Translations under genes and position numbers: made by a program | Source of the DNA: Rosa chinensis | Lineage: Eukaryota > Streptophyta > Magnoliopsida > Rosales > Rosaceae | NCBI RefSeq assembly: GCF_002994745.2 | Contig: NC_037093.1 | Span: 66,917,510 to 66,981,509 of the forward strand | Length of the DNA: 64,000 nucleotides | Direction: 5' to 3' | The notes under the pieces: model-generated | Database searches by the model: none | The model's input: only the letters and a program-made list of their open reading frames with translations | Told to the model about the DNA's origin: nothing | Part shown: one piece after another, positions 21,812-34,769 of the stretch | Position numbering within the stretch: position 1 is the first letter of the stretch | Layout of the letters: each line of letters begins with the position of its first letter

Positions 21812-24800
21812 ATGATCTCCATCAACTCCACCGAATTGAACTACCTGGTCTTCCGTTACCTCCATGAATCAGGTTCCCTTCCGCTTCCCCAATGCATCGT
21901 TGCAATTTCCGGAAACTCTTGTAATTAGTTTGTTCAATCTGGTACAGGCTTCACACATTCAGCTTATGCTTTCGGATTCGAGGCGGGGATCAACAAGAGC
22001 ACGGTTGATGGTAACCTAGTTCCGCCTGGTGCACTTGTTACGTTTCTCCAGAAAGGCCTTCAGTTTCTTGAGCTGGAGGCGGACTTAGGCAATGGTGTGA
22101 GTAACAGCTTTGAGTAATCAGTACTTTGGTTTTGGATTTTGAAGTTTGGAGATGGATTTGATGTGTGTGTTAGATTTACAGAGTGATGCGGATATGGAGG
22201 ATGACTTTTCGTTCCTGCAACCGTTGGATTTTATCACAAAAGATGCGTATCAATTGCAGAAAATTGTTAGGGAAAATAAGGATAGGATGAATGCTGCTAA
22301 CAATGAGTCCAAGCAAGAAAGCGAAAGGGAAGTAGAGGTGGTGGAGAGAAAAGAAGAAGAGATTCGAGACGATAAGTCGGAGAAGGATAGGGAGCAGGGG
22401 AAGTCGAATCAGGATCGAAGTGAGATGGAGAAGGTGGAGCCTGAAGAAAATGGAACTGGTGGAGGTAATTTGCGGTAGTCATTTTATTCGTTTTCTTCAG
22501 ATTGTAAGGATTCGAATTGTCTGTGCATGTGTTAAACAGGGGTGGAGCCAATGCAGACGTCCCCCAGCTCAACGTTCGTGCCTGGTGAAATTCCTAGTAG
22601 TGATGTCATAGTTCTAGAAGGGCATACCTCAGAGGTTTGGACTATGTCCCTGCATTTTACATTTCTCTCATGTATATAATTGGTCGAGTATGGATCCATG
22701 AACTTGTTCCTCAATTTTTGACAGGTTTTTGCTTGCGCATGGAGTCCATCTGGTTCGCTTCTTGCATCTGGGTGAGTATATTGTCTTTCATTGTCGGCTA
22801 GATTACTACATTGAGACCTTGGTTTGTGATATGAAAGGAGGTCCACAGACATGGAAGATCTTATTTTTGACATTTCTCGTCTGTAATCCCTTGTATAGTT
22901 CTGGGGATTCAACAGCTCGAATTTGGAACATTGCCAGTGGAAGTTGTAGATCTAGCATTCAAAATGAACCTGCACGTGTGTTAAAGCATTTCAAAGGGAG
23001 AGCCAATGAGAAAAGCAAGGATGTGACTACACTTGATTGGAATGTGAGTGTTTAAGCATTTGCAGTTGAAAACTGTGGCATGACTCTCTCTCTCTGTATT
23101 TGCTAAAGCATTTATCATTTTATAGGATGATGGAACGTTACTAGCAACAGGTTCCTATGATGGGCAAGCAAGAATATGGGGTAGAGACGGTGAGTTATTA
23201 TCTTAATCTTCCACATGCTTGTGGCTAAAATTTACTGACTGGTAATGTCAGCCTAGGTTTTTGTTATCATTAGTTTATTTTTTAATTACTGGCAGGATTT
23301 TCATATAGGAGAGTTAATGACTACTTTGATCAGACATAAAGGGCCAATCTTTTCTCTGAAGTGGAACAAAGAAGGTGATTATCTTCTGAGTGGAAGTGTG
23401 GATAAAACTGCAATTGTGTGGGACATAAAGACTGGCGAATGGAAACAACAGTTTGAATTTCATTCAGGTACAGCATTGTTTTGAGTGTGTGCGTCTGATA
23501 AATTTCAACTTCCGTATAGTGTTAATCAAGTCAAAAATATTTTTCAGCTCCAACTCTGGATGTTGATTGGCGAGACAATACTTCTTTTGCAACATGCTCT
23601 ACTGATGGTACGATACATGTTTGCAAGGTTGGAGAGAACCAACCAATTAAAACTTTCTTAGGCCATCAGGTTTGTGCTTGTTTAGTTACCATATCATGTG
23701 TTCAATGGCTTTGTGCATTCTTAGGTTCAGTATATTAAAACGAATTGTTAATGAGTCATGATACGTTTGGTCAGTTGTCAATGTGTAAACACAAGGGGCA
23801 TGAGTTAACATCCTTGGTGATGGCTGGCAAGTGAATATTGAGAATTCAATATACTCGCCTTATCTATTATGTGTATTGTCAATACTAATCCAAATTACTA
23901 GTTGCATCCTGTCTTATGTGCATTATAACCTATATTCTGTTTCACTTTCTATCAATGTCTGGCTAAAATTCATTGATTGCTACAGTCTGGACTGATTAAA
24001 CATCCTTAGCTTATCTCGGGATATTTATATATATCCAATTATATATGCTTAAAGACAAGCAACTTGTGAGTTGGTAAATCTAACCAGGATATCCATGATG
24101 CTGCATGATTTTTGTCCAAACTTTCTCAAGTTTTACTTTTTCAGGGTGAAGTTAATGCTATTAAGTGGGATCCAACCGGCTCATTATTGGCTTCTTGCTC
24201 TGATGATCATACAGCAAAGGTAGCGCATAATTTATAATCGCTGCTTTTGTTGAATAATTAGGTATTTGAGATATGGTACTCTTCTTTTCGAGATTTGAAT
24301 CAACAGTGGAATGTTAATTCTACACCTTACCAATCTCCATGATCTAGAACAGTTCATTTCACGACTTCTCTTTATTGCGTGAAAGGGATTAGAAACTCGA
24401 GTATCTTTTTTCAGATATGGAGTATGAAGCAAGACAAATGTTTGCATGATTTGAAGGAACATGTTAAGGTACTCGTTGGTTTTCCATCTGTGAGTTTGTG
24501 GTATATAAATCCCAGATTGTAATACTATGGAGGCATCTTTGTAGGAGATATATACCATCCGGTGGAGTCCTACAGGACCTGGCTCACATAATCCAAATCA
24601 ACAATTAGTGCTAGCAAGGTAAATGCGCTGCTTCTTCTTAAATGTTTGGAAATGGGGCACATACCGTCTTGTTCGTTTAATCCCACTTGTATGACATGGT
24701 TTTGGGGTGTTGAATAATATCTTTTTGCATTTATGGTCACTTATATATGATACATTATGTATTTAAGGGTAGCACAGACCAGTATGTTCGAGAGAGATCC

Positions 24801-25262
24801 TTACAATTAGGCCAATAGGCTAGTGATTACTGCTTCCTTATACATTCCTTAATGCTCCCATATTTTCACTTTGGACCAGCGCTTCCTTTGATTCACGCAT
24901 AAAACTATGGGATGTGGAACTAGGGACACTTATCTACAGCTTATATGGCCACAGGTAAAGGTATTTAAGATTCTTTATATAATTGCGTTGTAATGGTGGT
25001 TGATTTTTGTGATATACTGACAGTTTAGTTCCAAATACCTAGGGATCCGGTATACTCTGTTGCATTCAGCCCTAATGGTGAGTACTTGGCCAGTGGATCT
25101 ATGGACAAATGCATGCACATATGGTCTGTGAAGGAAGGCAGAATCGTAAAAACATACACTGGAAATGGTGGAATATTCGAAGTTTGTTGGAACAAAGACG
25201 GCGATAAGATAGCTGCTTGTTTCGCTAACAATAATGTATGTGTTGTGGATTTCCGAATGTAG
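21812..25262 (+). CDS. HOS15: HOS15-like LisH/WD40-repeat protein
   Basis: Fourteen exons: 21812-21872, 21948-22094, 22174-22464, 22540-22634, 22725-22771, 22899-23043, 23126-23189, 23309-23467, 23548-23669, 24145-24219, 24415-24468, 24545-24618, 24880-24954, 25043-25262. Together they give 542 residues with an intact frame. The N-terminus is a LisH domain ([15 protein letters not shown]). Exon 3 encodes a Glu/Lys-rich linker, and the C-terminal two thirds are WD40 repeats ([21 protein letters not shown]-like and [13 protein letters not shown] blocks). In Arabidopsis HOS15 is a nuclear TBL1/Ebi-type repressor that works with histone deacetylases and as a CUL4 substrate receptor in cold and flowering responses. 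This copy is slightly shorter than the Arabidopsis protein, mainly in the linker. All junctions are GT-AG. Confidence 0.93.
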
Positions 25263-25299
25263 AACATTTTCTTTCAATTGGTGGCTTCCCATTATTATA

Positions 25300-26063
25300 G
25301 ATGACAATGAAAAGCTTTCTTGTTTCGTATATACTATCCAAATCAAGGTTTTGGGGACAAGTTGTGTAGTGCATACTGCATAGTTGCACCTTGCTGAGAG
25401 CCTGAGAGTATGAAAGTTTAATATCCAATTTTCCTATATTGCCATTAGAGATTCCATTTCGATTGCTTTATTGGCGACGTTTTGCCCCCAGTGTTTTTTT
25501 GGATACCTTATTGGGTACAAGTGTTTTTCATTTATGAGACCCTTGTCATTGCCAACAAATTGTCCCCGGCAAAAAACTAATTTGTTGACAAAATTGTCAT
25601 TATAACAGTTTTTACTTCTTAGACGTTTGCTGATAAATATCTTGTCAGTTAGTGTGTTTTTCTATTTTTGAGAATAGAACCAAAAGAAGATTAATATGAC
25701 AAACTGCAATTTATTTATAGGCATGACATCTACAGCAATTGAAAACAAGAGGATAACAAATCAACTTCCCCAACTGCATTCATCTAATCAATCTGCTAAA
25801 CAAACTCTCCGCAAAACAAGTCATCTAACAAGTAATAACTAAAACCTAAATGCAAGTAAGGGGACAATGTAAGCAAAACCTTTGTTATCCTACAGAAATA
25901 AATCCAAGCATAGATTACAGAAGCAAGCAAAAGCACCAGAGCAGATCTTCACAAACTCAATTCATAGAAACCCTTCCACACTGATCTTGCAGGTAAGACT
26001 TGATCTTCTAAGTTCTAACGATAAAGAGAATCATCTCTATCAAACTTTGAGGTCACTTCCAAG
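25300..26063. other. Convergent intergenic region, no gene seen
   Basis: This is the 3' flank of the HOS15-like gene and of the first cyclin gene, which point towards each other. It holds AT-rich sequence and no recognisable coding or RNA gene. Confidence 0.45.
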
Positions 26064-27883
26064 TCATTCTATAAGATCTTCAAAATAGTACGCTGGTACC
26101 TCTGGAGGAGAAGGCATCACTGCCACAAATTTGAACTGTTTCCATAAACATGATCATTTGTATCAGTACCAATAGAGTGGGAATTGAAACCAAAATCAGA
26201 AGATAAACATTAAACCTAAATACCTTATGTCTTTTGTACTTCTCTCTTATAGCTTGCAATGACCCTCCTCTTCTACCCAGATACAAGTCATGTATGATAA
26301 GGACACATTCCCTCAAGTCAGATGGTTTGTATCCTGAATATTGTTGCAGCGACAAAGTCTGAGAAAGCAAATTAGTCATTAATTGCCTTCCATACTTGTC
26401 AATTACTGTTGTAAAGTTTTTAACAAGATCTTACCCATGGATGCATCCTTGGCTGGATGATAAATCTTGTAAGAAATACAACAGACGCAGCCACCAAAGA
26501 AGGCAAAAATTTGACACAGTTGTAGTCTAACAAACTTAGCTCTGCAAGGTAGTAGCCCAGAAATTCAAAATGCAGATCAGGATCCTGTAGAATGCACAAC
26601 ACAATTAATTAGCTACCCAAATGTAATCCATGTGTTAAGCACATTTACATGTCAGAGAGATTTAACTTACTTTGTTGCCCTCTTCAGCAACTCTATTGAA
26701 TCTCCTGCAAAACCAAATGAGAAGGAACATAAATGAGTCCAAGGCGTTATCAAACTCAGCATAATAAATGCAAAGCAAGAAGGAAATATAGAAACACCAC
26801 CTCACTCCATACCTTAAGATTGTCTTTATAGTAGGATTCCCCAATTCAAACTTCAAAGCCTTAAGTATATCAGCCTCCATTTTGCACACCTATTCAATCA
26901 CAAGATGTATCAATCCAAAGCACTACATTATAGAATCGCGGGAGAACAGAAAACACAATTATGAAACTCACCTCTTCCTTGGTGTATGTATTATCTGTAA
27001 TGTAACACAATTCTTCCACATGTGGAGGTGTGATCTCTTCATACTTCCTATCAACCACATAAACAATACGATCACCAACATGATCCATATGATTTTGACA
27101 ATTAAACGTAAACATTCTCAAGTTGCATTGATTTGGGACTTACGAGGCAATGAGCATTGAAGAAACACCAAGCAACTGAAGCATTTTCCGATTGAGAGCA
27201 TTGAAAGAAAGGAACCTATCAACATACGAAACGGTGAGGTAGAGAGTATCAGAAAGGAGCTTGTATTCCTCAGCAACTTCCACCAACCAGTCCACCAAGA
27301 CTCCTCTCATATTAGCAGTGATATCCTTCTGAACCTTTGCCAAGTAATCAGGCAAAGGTCTTCTATTTGGATCCACCTGAATTCAAACCCATTACCACCA
27401 TTAGCCCCACCCCAATTACTCCAAAACCCACCCCTAATCATAGTCCCAATTGAAATAAACCCTAAGAACCCTAATGCCAATACCCACTCCAATTCAAACC
27501 AAACCCATCAAAATTAACACTACCCATCTCCCAAATTTTCAATCAATTTCAGAAATGTACAGTACCTCGAGCTTGTGAAGATACTCGTATATGTCACGTG
27601 AATAAGGCTCGCACATTTGGGGATCCGACGGCGTCGTTTCAACCTCCGGCGCGGTTTCCGGGATAGGCAGCGCTTTCTTCGCCGCCCGCCGGGATTTAGT
27701 TCTGGATTTCCGCTTGTGGGGCTCAACCCGAGAACCCTCATTGGCAGGTACGACGGCGTTTTGGAGGTTGGGGAGCTCGCCCAGTACGACGCGCTTCCTG
27801 GGAGGCGTTTGGTCGACGGCGGAGGCTTCTGCCTTCCGTTTCATGGCGCGCGTGACGCGGACGCAGTTCTCTTTCTCCGCCAT
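26064..27883 (-). CDS. CYCA3: A3-type cyclin, copy 1
   Basis: Eight exons (27883-27566, 27376-27144, 27047-26972, 26889-26813, 26704-26671, 26584-26435, 26358-26224, 26135-26064) give 364 residues in frame. The N-terminus carries a destruction-box match RVVLGELPN (RxxLxxxxN) and basic patches. The cyclin box starts near residue 107 with the [13 protein letters not shown]-type signature, and a C-terminal cyclin fold follows ([19 protein letters not shown]). CYCA3 proteins activate CDKA around G1/S. This is the most divergent of the three tandem copies. A TTTGGCGC site lies 124 bp upstream of the ATG and a GA-rich tract lies in the leader. Confidence 0.93.
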
Positions 27884-27906
27884 GGAGTAGTAGTACTGGG
27901 TATGAG

Positions 27907-27908
<2 letters not shown>

Positions 27909-27945
<37 letters not shown>
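27909..27945 (+). repeat. Short (GA)n tract in the cyclin 5' leader
   Basis: An almost pure GA run lies directly upstream of the first cyclin's ATG, with a further CT-rich tract near 28.03-28.06 kb. Confidence 0.9.
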
Positions 27946-27946
<1 letters not shown>

Positions 27947-28006
27947 GCGTTAAACGAGAGGGTTTTGTAAGCGAGGTTTTGAGGGCGCCATTTTGAAACA
28001 CAAGGG

Positions 28007-28014
28007 TTTGGCGC
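28007..28014. promoter_or_regulatory. E2F-type site upstream of cyclin copy 1
   Basis: TTTGGCGC matches the plant E2F consensus TTTSSCGC. A second GGCGCCA core lies nearby at about 27984-27990. Equivalent sites occur upstream of the other two cyclin genes. Confidence 0.65.
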
Positions 28015-28026
28015 TCTTGCTTTTTC

Positions 28027-28057
<31 letters not shown>

Positions 28058-28097
28058 TGTTTTTTAAGTTTGGGTTGACACCAAACCGGCGGTTCAT

Positions 28098-29866
28098 TTC
28101 TGAATTTGGTTCAAATTTTTTGAATTGGAATTCGTATTCGCCCTCAAACAGCGCTCACGTTTTGCCATTTTGGTACCAGTGCCAATTTCTTTCCTACCCT
28201 TTACTACACATAATATGCACCCACGTCCTAAAACATGCATTAACATAATCTGGCCCATTTTTAGAAATTTATTTACCATTTCTCCCGACCCCTCCATTTT
28301 GAGATTCTTTTGCAAAGTTGAAGAATTCATGCAAAGTTGAAGAATTCAAGAAAATCAAACAAATTTTAGAAGATACTCAGTGTGGTCAAATGAATGCGTT
28401 TATGAACTTGAATTTAGGTCGAGTAAGTTCATCAAACTCACAGAAAATGAATATTACATAAACATCAAAATCCTACGTTTATGTATAATTTAATAGATTT
28501 AGTTTAGTAAGAGTTTCAATTTAAAAGCTAGCAACTGAGTTGCACTAGCAATGAGTTAATTTCAATCAAAAACCCAAAATCAATATAGAAAAACTTAGCG
28601 TTCTCTTCTAGAAAAAAATTACTTCTTTCCTTCCATAATTGATCATAATGTAGACATAAGCCAGATGACATATTTGTGTTAATGTTTTCATTCAAGTAAC
28701 CTCACTTTTTTTAACTTCCAATTTAGCCCTTTAACTTTTCCTCCATCTTAGTTCTTTCAACATTCAATACTTATTTCTAAAAAAAAAACTTTCAATACTT
28801 GTTCCCCAACTCACTCTTTTGCCATTTCACTTCGCTTTTGAAGTTGCTTGATATGTTTAATACACTCTTAACCATATTAAACAAACTTGATAAAATATTG
28901 ATGAATCAAAGATTGCATTAGATTTTTGGCCTTTACTAATGATTTATCTTTTTCTCATTTTACCGACTCTCCTTCCTAAGGTTATACCTCATACAAGCAT
29001 CAATGTCCTTCTAAACAAGACTTGCTTTGTTTTCTGGATTACAAAAGTCTCAACAATATTACTCTCTTTTATTAGCATTCTTGTTAACCAAATTCACTCT
29101 ACCATGTGTAACTTCTAGGACTTCGATGTCACAGGCAGAGTATAATGCTCTAGAAAGTTTCAAATCCCACTTCTGTTTTCCGGAATTTCTAAGGAAAAAT
29201 TTATACTTCCTAAGAAAGGCACAATAGAAGCTATATATTTACAAGGCATTCAGAGAGGTTGAGAATTGAGATCCGTAAGCAAGTATACAGCATTTTCAGT
29301 TCTAAATTAAACATTGCAGAGAAACTAAACATGCAGGAATATAGAGATAACTTGCAAATTTGCATTCAGCTCTCTGCATGTGAGTTCACTACATGAATAA
29401 ACCCAGTCACCCATACCTATGAAACCTATGAAACAGCCTACAAAATCACATTAAATCTAATAATAACTATAACTTAAGAGCATTATTGTCCACAGCTTTT
29501 GTCAATGGGAGATGGCATGTAATGGGTGCCACTGACTGTTTTTGTTTGCGTAGGCTCACTTGTTCCACTACTGAAACATACCCAGAAATTCACATATAAA
29601 TCAGAGTTAGCTAAAGGAAATGTATAGGAGCAGCTCATCAGTAGTCCAAAATACAGAATGTCAATCTGGTGCTAAGCTGGCAGAAATTTCGTGGAATTGT
29701 GGAACCCTTCAAGATGGTCTGAAGGCAGATTGAAGTTCATTATCCCCATCTCCACCAACAGCTTTGGTCACTCTATCAGCCTTCACAGTTAGGCAGCTTG
29801 ACATTTTGCATACTCTAAAGCCAGATCTTCCAATAATATTGGACAAGCCCTTGCCACAAAAATCTT
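28098..29866. other. Intergenic DNA between cyclin copies 1 and 2
   Basis: AT-rich DNA without a recognisable gene. The last 200 bp (about 29640-29866) resemble 35670-35895, downstream of cyclin copy 3, so they are probably shared 3' UTR or flank from the tandem duplication. Confidence 0.5.
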
Positions 29867-31754
29867 TCATGCTTTCACAGCTTCAAACAAGGAATGTGGT
29901 AACTGTGAAGGGCAATGCATTTTTGCCACACATTTTAACTGTCAAAAGAAAATGACTCCATTAAGACCATGATTTCATTTCTCAAAAATGGGTTTAAGAA
30001 TCAAACACTATGATAGACATACCTTAATTTGTTTGTATTTATCTCGTACAGCTACCAAAGATCCGCCACGTCTACCCAAGTACAAGTCGTGAATTATAAG
30101 AACACATTCTCTCAAATCCACTGCCTTATAACCAGTATATTCTTGCAATGCTGGACACTGAAATGAATACAATTTAGTAATTGCCCTTCATACATAGAGA
30201 CCAGCAGAAATATGATAAGTAAATTATCAAACACATACCCAAGGATTCATTTTTGATCTAGTAATAATAACTCTCGCTAGAAATACAGCCGATGCTGCTA
30301 TAATAGAAGGCAAGAACTTCACAAGTTTGTAATCCACCAAACTTAGATCTGTGAGGTAGTAAATCAAAGACTCAAACTGCAAATTAGGATTCTGCAGAAA
30401 ACAAAGAAGAGCAAAGCAGTCAATATCAGATTGTATCAACTTGGCAAATCCAATTATGTAAGAGCGGTAAAAGGGAAACTTACTTTGTAGTAACTCTCTT
30501 GGGCAAGATCAATGAATTTTCTGCCAAAAAATATGTCAAATGAGCAACAATCAGTCAAAGTTTTAGGCTTGTTGAGCAACTATAACAGCCAACCAGAAAT
30601 GAGGGTATGATTGTCAGAACCATAATTACCTCAAGAATGTACGAACATTGGGATTTCCCATTTCAAATTTCAGAGATAGTAGTATATCAGCCTCCATCTT
30701 GATCACCTATACAATCACCATAATTGTAATCACCATAACATTACAATTAGTATGACTCCTATATATGAGGTGCAAAAGGACATGATAATTGATTAACAGA
30801 GATTCAGCCGCAAAGAAAAGATCAAATACCTGTTGTTTAGTGAATGTATTTTCAGTAATGTCAGAAAGCTCATCCACATTTGGAGGATCAATCTCTTCAT
30901 ACTTCCTATTAATTAATCACGAAACCATCAGAGTCATTCTACTAGTAATTACACAACACCAGCTAATAAACAGAATTAGAGTAATCGCAAACTTACGAGG
31001 CAATGAAGATCGAGGCCACTCCGACCAGCTGAAGCTCACTCCTTAACACCACATTCATGGAGAGATACTTATCAACATAAGACACAGCGAGATGAAGAGT
31101 CTCCGGAAGGAGCTCATATTCATCTGCAACCTCCACTAACCAATCCACAAGAACACCTCTCATATTCGCATTGATAGAATCCTTCTGAATCTTCTCCATG
31201 TAATCAGACAATGGCCTTCTCTTCGGTTCCACCTAAGCACCAACACATTTCCATTATAACCAAAACACCCAAATTGATTGACAAAACAACAAAACCACTA
31301 ATCCAGATCCATCCCCAAAAGAATTAGACCAAACCCATTATTGCACTAAGCCCCAAAATCACAAATTCAATTGCTTTATACTCGAATTTCAATACCCAAT
31401 TCATATCAGAGAAAGAAGCAAAGGCTCGATCTTTACCTCCATACGGCGGAGATAGGCATAAATGTCAGCAGCATAGGCCCCACAAAGCTGAGGGTCCTCA
31501 TCGTCACGCGCCGCCTTCACAGCCTTCTTCTTGGTTTCCAATTTGGGTTTCTGCGGCGGCGCAACCCCACGAATGTTGTTGACCAAATCAATGACGTTAT
31601 CGACGGCGTTTGTCAATCTGGTAATCTCTCCAAGCACGGCCCTTTTCTTGGTGGCCCACTGCTTGTCCTCGACCAAAACGGACTGAGCTCTCCGCTTCGC
31701 CGCCGCGCGAGTGATCGGAGCTTCGCATTTCTCAGCCACGGTGGTAAGAGCCAT
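29867..31754 (-). CDS. CYCA3: A3-type cyclin, copy 2
   Basis: Eight exons (31754-31437, 31232-30997, 30905-30830, 30706-30630, 30520-30484, 30391-30239, 30157-30023, 29938-29867) give 367 residues. The exon phases match the other two copies. Features are TRAAAKRR at the N-terminus, the cyclin box with [20 protein letters not shown], and the C-terminal fold LQFESLIYYLTDLSLVDYK. The destruction-box-like segment reads RAVLGEITR, so the usual final Asn is Arg here, unlike the two sister genes. It ends with a short tail FEAVKA similar to FDNVKA of copy 3. Family role: CDKA partner in S-phase entry. The frame is intact. Confidence 0.93.
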
Positions 31755-31914
31755 TGCGCTTAAAGTCGCTAAAGCTTTTGGCTTTCACTCACTGTGGCTG
31801 TTCTGCTTGGGTTGGAAATGGTTGAGGTGAGTGAGTGTGAGAGGTGAGATGGGGATTTGTAGTGGGTCTGAAATTTTGGGAGCGGGGTGTTGAACTTGTT
31901 TGAAAAGTCATGGA

Positions 31915-31922
31915 TTTGGCGC
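31915..31922. promoter_or_regulatory. E2F-type site upstream of cyclin copy 2
   Basis: TTTGGCGC lies 161 bp upstream of the ATG, within a TTTGGCGCTTTT context shared with copy 3. Confidence 0.65.
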
Positions 31923-31929
31923 TTTTTGG

Positions 31930-32519
31930 TTTAATGTAAATTTTTTGGTTTTTGGTTTTTGAGTTTTAGGTTCGCTTTTAGTGTCTGCAAAATTTTGGGG
32001 TGGTTTTGATTTGAAATTGGTACTAAAATTTCAGAAAAAGACCAGTTTTCCCGCCTGGGCTTTACCTCCATCAGGCTACAGAGACAAAACTTCCGCCATT
32101 GGGAAATTGTTATTTTTCTATTTATGGACACACTTTCCCATGTCTCTTAAAATAAATCACCGTCATCGATGTACAAATTTTCTGAAAATCGTTAAAATAC
32201 TACTATTATGCAAACTCATTCAGTCATGCATAATTATATCAAAACAAATTTTTATCAGTAGCTATTAGCTAAAAAATAATAATTTAGTATCGTACTAGTA
32301 TATGCACATCTTACAACTAGCAATGTTACTTTGGGGATTCAGTGGTGCAATGTTAAGAGGTTTTGGGGTATGCTTCAAGTGATGAATCACAAAAATGTCG
32401 ACGTGATTTTTTTTTATTGTCTCAATTTATAGACTTTGAAAAATTGTAAAAAAAAAATATATATATATATGGTCAATATTTTTTTAGTTTCGTCAATTCT
32501 AAAATTACTTAAAAATTAT
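31930..32519. other. Intergenic DNA upstream of cyclin copy 2, no gene seen
   Basis: AT-rich promoter-distal sequence. No gene, RNA or clear repeat is recognised. Confidence 0.4.
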
Positions 32520-33590
32520 GATGAGTGAAATTGCTGAATACAAGGGGGGGGCGTAGAGCCTAAACCTCATATTATAATAAGCATAGAGAGAACATCTTGA
32601 AATAATATCAAGACTCTCCACAAAATTTATGTATTTTAACAAGCACCAATTAGCAAAAAGTGCACAAATGGCTACTCCATTTGCTTTAATATAGCAGTGA
32701 CATACCTGAAAGATAACTCTATTATAAAGAAGCATCATTACAAATAGCACAGCTTTCCCACTATGTTGCCGCACGTAAATAAATCCGACGACACTCAATT
32801 TCATCCTACCACTAGGAGGTTGCTTCTATTTGAACAAGCAAATAGCTTGCCGCCTCGCTCGGCTAGACAAGGCACACTAAGTGTGCATACCGGGACAAAA
32901 CCCACGTCGCCCTAACCAAAAGTGGTAGGGACGTATTGTCGGCATAGAGCCACGTTTAACTAAAAATAAGTAAAAATAAGACAAAACAGAAAAGATAAAT
33001 GGGCCAAGGGACAAAGCCCAGACCCGACCTCCAACAGGCCCAAATCGAAGCAATTGGGTGCAGAAATCAGAAACCATGCATCCCACTGGCGCCTCCCATG
33101 TCGTCCCACCACTAGCAGCAGCGCCACCGCGACTGTCGTCGAGCCATCTAGCCTCGCCGCCCCTCAGGTCGAAGCCATATAGCCCAAACCAAATCGGGTC
33201 TAAGTGTCTAACAGATCCGATCTGAACCAAATCGGGTCTAACAGATCCGATCTAAACCCAGTGGTTCTCGACGATGCCAACGTCCAGCCATCACCTGTAG
33301 GTGATCTCCGAACACGCGACACCACCTCGAAGCATCCACCAATCCATTTGCGCTCTTCCTTAGGGCAAGACAATGCCGACCCCGCCTTCCAGTCATCAGC
33401 CGGCAAGTCCGCTTATCGCCCCGAACAGTAAAGCCATCATTCTGCAGCCAATACCCCAACTGGACCTATGAACATCGGACACAAGGTCCATTCTAACCCA
33501 TCCGACGACCCAGTCGAGAGGGCATGCCGTCAGACCGGGCATACAATCTTGCCGGACGACTGCGGCTCTTGTTTTTTCCTTTTAGACGTT
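32520..33590 (-). repeat. LINE-like dispersed repeat, copy 2 (long)
   Basis: Read on the minus strand, the 3' part matches the repeat at 1330-1775: the CTAGCC/TGGCC-AGCGAGG block, GTGTCGTCGGATTT, TGGTGCTTG and the GCTTATTATAAT-GGTTTAGGCTC block. Upstream of it lies about 600 bp of GC-richer sequence with open but unrecognised frames (33230-32877, 33459-33238). No RT domain is seen. It is probably a non-autonomous LINE-type element; precise ends and target duplication were not found. Confidence 0.5.
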
Positions 33591-34492
33591 TTCAATGAGT
33601 GAATGAGTTTAGAGGTGAACATATTTTGGTAAGAAAATGAAACATGCAATTTTGGCTAGAAAACGTGTGCAATAGTCTCTAATTTTGGATGAAAAATCAT
33701 GACCCGAACAAATTTTTTATTTTAATAGAAAGTTTGTAATTAAATTCTCACATGATAGAAAAATCATACCACAACTTTAAGTGTGCAGTGTGCTTAACCT
33801 CACTTGAGAATACACTCATTAACCTCATTTATATTAGTGGGGGTTTAGACACCATTACCCTCACTAGACATAGACATGAATGTACATTCCAAAGACTGAA
33901 AAATTGATAATATCCTCGAAATTTTTGTTTTTTTAGGGTCTCAATATATCTTTGACTTACCTAGAGAATTTCGTGAGAAATTTTCGAAATTTTGTGATAT
34001 TTCAGGAAATATTCGAAATTTTCACGATAATATCGCGAAATTCCAAGATTATCGCCACCTCTCGTGATATGTGGCTCGTGAAAACTAGCCAGAGTCCTTA
34101 TCCAAACCAACTATACTAAATAACATCTAAAGAGGAAAACTTTAAAAATTTATAGGGTCATGTATCGTTTTTTGAGTATTTTCCTTGTATGCTTATAAAT
34201 CTTCTAGTTATCTAATTTTCTAATTAGTAAACATTTGGCTCTATTTAAAAAATAAATAAATAAACTTTTCTATGTATTTCTATGGACCATTTTCTAATTC
34301 TTTTTATGCATATTTGAAGACCGATGTTTTTTTTAACATATCTATTTAATTATAAAATATTATTTTAATTAATAATCAACTCTCCTAATCTCCTATTTAA
34401 GTTATTTTTGAGATTTCTCATATATAATTTCATATCTTTGTCATGTCAGTGTATCTTATTATACTCCAAATTACTACAATCATTATACAATT
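33591..34492. other. AT-rich intergenic DNA, no gene seen
   Basis: Low-complexity AT-rich sequence with no recognisable gene, repeat family or RNA. Confidence 0.4.
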
Positions 34493-34503
34493 AAGTTTAT
34501 CAA

Positions 34504-34757
34504 ACATAACCACGTGGTGTGGTGTGTTGGTCGAACGGCCTAGTCTAGAACCCCTAAGTCTAGCGTTCGAATCTCAGCTCCATCCCGTGGCCAGCAGATT
34601 TGAGGGACCCTTTGGGTTCGTGCGTCTGCGGTGTAGTGGATTAGTTTGGTTTTGCCTGGCTTTCGCTGCAATGTCGGTGCAGGTGTCCTGGAGCTGGAAT
34701 ACCTCTGCATGGGTGTGTGAGTTACTAAAACAGCTAACTACCTGATCAAAAAAAAAA
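34504..34757 (+). mobile_element. tRNA-derived SINE
   Basis: The head has an RNA polymerase III B box GTTCGAATCTC (34565-34575) and an A-box-like GTGTTGGTCG about 35 bp before it. The element is about 250 bp and ends in a pure A tail. Near-identical flanks AAGTTTATCAA (34493-34503) and AAGTTTATTAA (34758-34768) look like a target duplication. This is the standard anatomy of a plant SINE. Confidence 0.75.
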
Positions 34758-34769
34758 AAGTTTATTAAC

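Noticed and set aside
27617..27970. Plus-strand frame opposite cyclin copy 1
   Set aside because: It is antisense to a well-supported exon with a destruction box; no family resemblance.
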